Source of the DNA: Anaerolineae bacterium
GTDB lineage: Bacteria > Chloroflexota > Anaerolineae > Anaerolineales > Villigracilaceae
Assembly: GCA_003524705.1 (NCBI GenBank)
Contig: DQGV01000188.1
Span: 1 to 17,947 of the forward strand
Direction: 5' to 3'
DNA length: 17,947 nucleotides
Made by a program: the position numbers and the translations under genes. Of the stretch, positions 14,015 through 17,947 are shown one piece after another (positions within the stretch are counted from its first letter, which is position 1; each line of letters begins with the position of its first letter). Under the pieces are notes generated by a model. That model searched no databases and was not told the DNA's origin. It worked only from the letters and a program-made list of their open reading frames with translations.

Positions 14015-14867
14015 CAATTCTATTTAATCGAATATTTTTCTTATTCAAAAGAATTGATATCCAATTAGCAGTTTGTGGTGAAAAAATAAATTTTGAGGCA
14101 TTACTAACTGTTCTTCTATTAATTTCCTTTACAAACTGATTTCGTGCAATATGAAAACCAGGAGGTGCTTCCATTTTCCACTTCGCCCATAAAACAAGAT
14201 TTTTTGATAATGGAAAACTTACTTCAGATTTTTCATTACCTATTCCAATTTCACTAAAGTAAAAAAGAGGGTTATCACTTGTTATGAAGGGCTGGTTATC
14301 ATCATTTTTAAAGAAGCGCCATTCCATTTCTGCTAACGTTTTAACGGGCGGTCTATCAATAGCAGAAGGGATATTTTGCAACCACATTTCTTTCACATAT
14401 TCATCGGCTTTATTTTTTCGAATATCGTGAAGTTCCTTAATTCTTTGTTCTACTAATTCTGCTTTATCCGGATGTTTTTCAGCTAATCTTTTAAGTTGCT
14501 TTTCAAAATCAGAAAAAGTTTTATCCAATACTTTTGGAGATTTTTCAATCATCCAATCTAAACGTTTTGGAACTCGCAGAAACATAGAAAACATATAACG
14601 AGAAAATATAAGTTTTTCATCTACTGATATATTTTGAAAATCTCGCAATTTTTTCAAAATAGAATTAGCAGCACTTTCAATATCATTCGCTAAAATAGCT
14701 TCTATTTCATCAGTATAAAGACCTTTCTCGTTTCCAATGTTCTTGACTTGGGTACGAAATAATTTATCTGTTCCTTTTTCGTAAACAAACATCATTTCAG
14801 AAGAAGGTGCCTCTGTAAAACCTTTTAAATAATATCGGGGAACATAATGGTTATGGATTTTTGGCAT
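14010..14867 (-). CDS. DUF4238 family protein
   Basis: A 285-residue soluble protein recognised by its N terminus, MPKIHNHYVPRYYLKGFT (1-18); the HYVP-x-x-YL-x-x-F element defines DUF4238. Later conserved-looking stretches are FITSDNPLFYF and FPLSKNLVLWAKW. The middle (about 100-180) is a charged, likely helical, Lys/Glu-rich region. The start at 14867 is chosen over ATG 14909 because of AGGGAG five bases upstream and the family N terminus. The ribosome site lies in the end of the capsule-type gene, and only one base separates that stop from this start, so translation is probably coupled. No biochemical function is established for the family to my knowledge. It occurs sporadically in accessory regions and may be a cargo gene here. 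Confidence 0.85.
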   Translation of the reverse strand: MPKIHNHYVPRYYLKGFTEAPSSEMMFVYEKGTDKLFRTQVKNIGNEKGLYTDEIEAILANDIESAANSILKKLRDFQNISVDEKLIFSRYMFSMFLRVPKRLDWMIEKSPKVLDKTFSDFEKQLKRLAEKHPDKAELVEQRIKELHDIRKNKADEYVKEMWLQNIPSAIDRPPVKTLAEMEWRFFKNDDNQPFITSDNPLFYFSEIGIGNEKSEVSFPLSKNLVLWAKWKMEAPPGFHIARNQFVKEINRRTVSNASKFIFSPQTANWISILLNKKNIRLNRIV

Positions 14868-14868
14868 T

Positions 14869-16506
14869 TTACTCCCTCTGTAAAAACTCTTTGCCTTCCA
14901 GTACCCCATCCAAAATCACCTTCACTGACTCAGCTTCCACCAACTCATCCAACTCAAATGACTTCAACTTCGTCTGTGTTGTGCGGACAGACGGCTCTAG
15001 AAAATCTCCAAACGGCAATGATGTTTTATACAATTGATAATACAAAAATCTTCTGGCATTGCGTTTGAAATCCGCAGGGACTTCGATTTTTTCAGCCGAT
15101 AAAAATCCTTTCATCTTTTTTCTTACTTCATCAATCGTCTGCGGAAAAAACACAGTGGGATATTGTGTGAATCTCGCTTTGCCTGCACATAAGACAGGTG
15201 CGCCCATAATCGAGGCTTCTAATCCGATTGTGGAGTTGTAAACCATTACAAATTTTGATTTCAAAATTAATTCATAAGAACTCAATGTTTCATTTGACGG
15301 GACAAAAATCACATTCGTCAAATTGGATACATTCTTCGCCTCCACCCAGCCTGCCACTGTTTCTCTGCTCGCCTTGCGGACACGTAGCTCATCGGGATGA
15401 GCACGGATCACAAATAAAGTTTCAGGATGTTCTTTGATCACTTCCAAAACCAAGTCCAACCAATCGAACATATCTTCAAAAACTGTATTAGCATGTGGCT
15501 GACTCGTATCAAATATGACATTTGTAAACACAGGCACGATTTGTTTGAAGCTACTAGCCTTTTGCAAAAATGACTCGTCGAGTCCTTTCATGTCCGCCCA
15601 GAATTTGATGCCCGCCATTGTAAAGTCACCTTGAAAGCGTTTGGCGAGATAATCATCTAATTTTTTGTTTTGTTCATCGTTCAATTCAAAATCGTCAGGG
15701 ATGTGAATCGGATATGCTGTAGCTTCACCGTCTGTGAAATAAGCAGAGGCAGGCTGTAAACCTACTTCATGTGTGATGACTCGAATCCCACGTTTTTGTG
15801 CAATGAATCGTGCCGTTGCTTCGGGGAAAAATTGTCCGTTAAAGACAATGACTGCTCGTGGATTCGTTTCATCTAAAAACTTAGAGAATTTCTGTGCAAT
15901 ATTCCATGCAGAGGAAATATATTCTCTCAATAAATAACGAGTATTTTCATCATCGTTTAAATGATGGATTCGTAAAATCCAACGAAGTGCAGGTAAACAT
16001 AAATTTCCAAGAGGAATGTTTTGAAATTGGAAAGTAGAAAGTTCATGGAGGGAAAGTGACAAGATACGAGATATGAGTTGTGAGTCTCGTTCAAAACCAA
16101 ACCAATTGACTTGTGACCTTTGACCTGCAACATTCAACTTTTGACCTTCCAACTTTTCAACCCCAGTATATAAAGTTTTAGATTGAGATATACATGTCCT
16201 ACAAGGTGGTTCTTTATAAACATTATCTCGATTCGTCCCCAACACACATTTGCTCATGCCTGCATTACAAGCAAAATACGCGACAGGGATTCCTTTCAAT
16301 CGAAATGCCCATGATGCTAATAAATGAAATCCGCTATTCCAAGATAAATCGTCAATGCCTGTGGATGCTTTGAAGAAAACCACAGGTTGTCCGCTTGGTT
16401 GAGGTTCTTGCTTTGCAACTTGTTTGGCTACATTTGCAATTCTGAGGTTATTGAGTCTGCGGACAAGTCCACGTTTGATGCGCTGAGTAAAAAAATCTTT
16501 AATCAT
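14869..16506 (-). CDS. Capsule polysaccharide synthesis-type protein (GT-B-like)
   Basis: A 545-residue protein that looks like a capsule synthesis or surface-glycan glycosyltransferase of the CDP-glycerol/Kps (PF05159-like) kind. The C-terminal half has the GT-B pattern: VFTNVIFDTSQ, a helix, LFVIRAHPDELR, SSYELILKSKFVMVYNSTIGLEASIMGAPVLC, then a Pro-rich PTVFFP turn. The Arg-Ala-His-Pro and the Ser-Thr-x-Gly-Leu-Glu stretches are where nucleotide or sugar is bound in such enzymes. The N-terminal half (about 40-260) includes a Cys cluster (Cys-Arg-Thr-Cys) and an in-frame heptamer-repeat insertion at about residues 118-134. The start ATG is directly after the sulfotransferase-like stop (no gap). 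Its substrate cannot be read from the sequence, and the N-terminal half shows no clear catalytic motif. Confidence 0.75.
   Translation of the reverse strand: MIKDFFTQRIKRGLVRRLNNLRIANVAKQVAKQEPQPSGQPVVFFKASTGIDDLSWNSGFHLLASWAFRLKGIPVAYFACNAGMSKCVLGTNRDNVYKEPPCRTCISQSKTLYTGVEKLEGQKLNVAGQRSQVNWFGFERDSQLISRILSLSLHELSTFQFQNIPLGNLCLPALRWILRIHHLNDDENTRYLLREYISSAWNIAQKFSKFLDETNPRAVIVFNGQFFPEATARFIAQKRGIRVITHEVGLQPASAYFTDGEATAYPIHIPDDFELNDEQNKKLDDYLAKRFQGDFTMAGIKFWADMKGLDESFLQKASSFKQIVPVFTNVIFDTSQPHANTVFEDMFDWLDLVLEVIKEHPETLFVIRAHPDELRVRKASRETVAGWVEAKNVSNLTNVIFVPSNETLSSYELILKSKFVMVYNSTIGLEASIMGAPVLCAGKARFTQYPTVFFPQTIDEVRKKMKGFLSAEKIEVPADFKRNARRFLYYQLYKTSLPFGDFLEPSVRTTQTKLKSFELDELVEAESVKVILDGVLEGKEFLQRE
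16107..16155 (-). repeat. In-frame heptamer tandem repeat inside the capsule-type gene
   Basis: Seven contiguous heptamers on the plus strand: TGACTTG, TGACCTT, TGACCTG, CAACATT, CAACTTT, TGACCTT, CCAACTT. They translate on the minus strand to about 17 residues with the seven-residue echo LEGQKLN / VAGQRSQ. Such sequence is normally intergenic; here it keeps the frame open because 49 bases plus flanks stay in phase. Confidence 0.8.
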
Positions 16507-17241
16507 CTATGCTTTTATTGCAAATACATTTAATTGCTCATAATATGGTTTACATTCTTCCAGTAACGGCTTCAACGAATCAGGAAACGGCGTAGATTTT
16601 TTTACATATTCCCCAAAGCCTGTTGATTCATGTACCGATTTATACCAATACTTCGCCCATGAACCATCTTCAGCACGTGCGCCTGCTTTCCAACTCAACA
16701 TTGATTTTTGAAAGTCAATGCCAATGCGTCCACATAACTCACTCAAAACTTTTTTCGGATTTAATAAAATTTGCTTTGAATCTAACACTGGCGGATTTTG
16801 TCCGCGTGATTTTAAATAATCCAATAACTCAATGTGCTGTTTATAACCAACATCTTGCAACATAGGTTTCTCAACCCACGCCGCATAACTCGGCAACATA
16901 TCTTCAGGGTCACGAGTCAAAAGTACGTTCACTGTTTGGTTAAGAAAACTCAAGTCGAGGTTATGTAAATGATGCGTCATGTGTTTAAAAAATGCCACAG
17001 GTTTGGCATCAAATCCTAAAATCAAATCACGCACAACTTTCTCGCCATCATTTTCCATTTCTGCAATCACTTCATCCGCGCCAGGGTGATATTCTTTTGC
17101 TGGAGTTTTTGATAAGTAATGCGCATACAATGGCTCATCAAACACAGCACAATCATTTCGTTGCGCGAATGAATACATCAATGCAGTAGATATATTTCGC
17201 GGACCACTCCACAAACAGATTCTTTTTATATTAGATGACAT
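16507..17241 (-). CDS. Sulfotransferase-like P-loop protein
   Basis: A 244-residue protein of the sulfotransferase superfamily. The N-terminal ICLWSGPRNISTALMYSFAQR (8-28) is a variant PAPS-binding loop in which Gly-Pro-Arg-Asn-x-Ser-Thr replaces the usual Pro-Lys-Ser-Gly-Thr. NVLLTRDPEDMLPSY (105-119) is the 3'-phosphate site strand with Arg110 and Ser118. ARAEDGSWAKYWYKSVHESTGF near the C terminus takes the place of the R-x-G-x-x-G-x-W block. The start at 17241 is supported by AGAGG seven bases upstream and lies one base after the aminotransferase stop; an upstream in-frame ATG at 17286 lies in the previous gene. The same domain is fused to a class IV aminotransferase domain in plant BCAT-like proteins (from memory). 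The acceptor is unknown, and it need not be a true sulfotransferase. Confidence 0.83.
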   Translation of the reverse strand: MSSNIKRICLWSGPRNISTALMYSFAQRNDCAVFDEPLYAHYLSKTPAKEYHPGADEVIAEMENDGEKVVRDLILGFDAKPVAFFKHMTHHLHNLDLSFLNQTVNVLLTRDPEDMLPSYAAWVEKPMLQDVGYKQHIELLDYLKSRGQNPPVLDSKQILLNPKKVLSELCGRIGIDFQKSMLSWKAGARAEDGSWAKYWYKSVHESTGFGEYVKKSTPFPDSLKPLLEECKPYYEQLNVFAIKA

Positions 17242-17242
17242 G

Positions 17243-17947
17243 CTACGCCTCTTTCGCCTGTCGAACTGCTTGCTGAATTTCAGCATGATACAACGCTGAC
17301 AATTTTTCCGTCATCGCACCAGACTTTCCATCACCGATGATTCTTCCATCAATTTTTGTGACGGGAGTTAATCCGCCAAATGTTCCTGTGACAAATGCTT
17401 CATCTGCACCATAGACATCAAATAACGAAAAGTTTTTTTGATAACAAGGAATATGATTATCATTCGCGACTTTAATAATTTTTCCGCGTGTGATTCCATT
17501 CATGCAGTATTGACCAGTCGAAGTCCATACTTCGCCATCTTTGACCATGAAAAAATTTGTGGCATTACATGTGGCAACAAAGCCATGAATATCAAGCATG
17601 AGGGCTTCATCTGCACCTGCTTCAATGGCTTGAACTAATGCCATGACTTCATGCAACTTGCTATGACAATTCAAACGTGGGTCAAGATAATCAGGTGAGC
17701 CGCGACGAATTGTGCTGGTAAATAAAGTGATGCCACGATTGCGAGAATCAGGGCTGGCTTGTTTATATTCGGGAATAATAACTAAGTTGGGTCCAGTGAG
17801 AACTAAACGTGGGTCTTGCGAAGGAGTTTTTTTCGTGCCGCGTGTCACCATAAATCTTACATGCACGCCATCATGCATATCATTCGCTTTAAGCGTTTGC
17901 CAGATTTTATCTATGAGTTCTTGGCGAGTCATTTTCAAATCCATGCC
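17243..17947 (-). CDS. Class IV aminotransferase-like protein, 5' end beyond the window
   Basis: At least 233 residues of a branched-chain/D-amino-acid aminotransferase-fold protein. The frame is open to the window edge. The usual first 60-70 residues are missing, so the ATG at 17944 is probably internal. Fold hallmarks (numbered from that ATG) are HVRFMVTRG (28-36), ALMLDIHGFVATCNATNFF (114-132), the PLP-phosphate strand GITRG (150-154) and TGTFGGLTPV (187-196). The catalytic lysine segment reads DPRLNCHSKLHEVMALVQA (88-106): by spacing from the conserved helix, the Schiff-base lysine position falls on Asn92, and the nearest lysine is Lys96. The Glu that contacts the pyridine nitrogen appears to be Thr125. 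Activity as a standard transaminase is therefore doubtful. It is the first visible gene of the four-gene operon read leftwards. Confidence 0.85.
   Translation of the reverse strand, partial: GMDLKMTRQELIDKIWQTLKANDMHDGVHVRFMVTRGTKKTPSQDPRLVLTGPNLVIIPEYKQASPDSRNRGITLFTSTIRRGSPDYLDPRLNCHSKLHEVMALVQAIEAGADEALMLDIHGFVATCNATNFFMVKDGEVWTSTGQYCMNGITRGKIIKVANDNHIPCYQKNFSLFDVYGADEAFVTGTFGGLTPVTKIDGRIIGDGKSGAMTEKLSALYHAEIQQAVRQAKEA

Noticed and set aside
14868..14909. Longer DUF4238 start at ATG 14909
   Set aside because: It lies inside the end of the capsule-type gene, and the family N terminus HYVP begins right after ATG 14867, which has a good ribosome site.

Overview
This is an AT-rich (about 40% GC by eye) bacterial chromosomal window with no rRNA, tRNA, CRISPR array or transposase gene. 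The gene repertoire points to Chloroflexota, probably Anaerolineae. The clues are lipoproteins with Pro/Ser/Thr-rich linkers after the lipobox, short heptamer/octamer repeat clusters, a free-standing four-helix-bundle (S23/IVP) gene and a dense envelope-glycan gene cluster. The phylum call is inference.

Layout. (1) 1-3395, plus strand: two paralogous lipoproteins, then a flavin/4Fe-4S amine dehydrogenase of the trimethylamine/histamine dehydrogenase family, probably one transcript. (2) 3392-4612, minus strand: a two-Rossmann FAD oxidoreductase whose stop codon overlaps that of the dehydrogenase. (3) 4640-8868, plus strand: a cobalamin riboswitch with a candidate terminator, then a B12 uptake operon: substrate-binding lipoprotein (BtuF-like), permease (BtuC-like), corrinoid adenosyltransferase (CobO/BtuR), a streptothricin-acetyltransferase-like GNAT, and the ATPase (BtuD-like). 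B12 would be imported and adenosylated, under B12 feedback. (4) 8863-13324, minus strand: CMP-sugar synthetase-like protein, GNAT, putative PD-(D/E)XK nuclease, family 2 glycosyltransferase, four-helix-bundle protein, PAPS-type sulfotransferase. (5) 13385-13978, plus strand: a PlsC-like acyltransferase, diverging from the sulfotransferase. (6) 14010-17947, minus strand: a tightly packed operon read as class IV aminotransferase-like protein (5' end outside the window), sulfotransferase-like protein, capsule-synthesis-type protein, DUF4238 protein.

Regions 4-6 look like a surface-polysaccharide locus (activated acid sugar, glycosyl transfer, sulfation, capsule-type synthesis), although no single glycan can be named.

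The most unusual signals are: short tandem-repeat (period 7 and 8) elements that flank the four-helix-bundle gene as inverted repeats, form an operon-internal hairpin, and occur inside a reading frame; a class IV aminotransferase apparently lacking the catalytic lysine, next to a sulfotransferase-like gene, which matches the domain pair fused in plant BCAT-like proteins; and an amine dehydrogenase whose substrate pocket resembles histamine dehydrogenase more than trimethylamine dehydrogenase.
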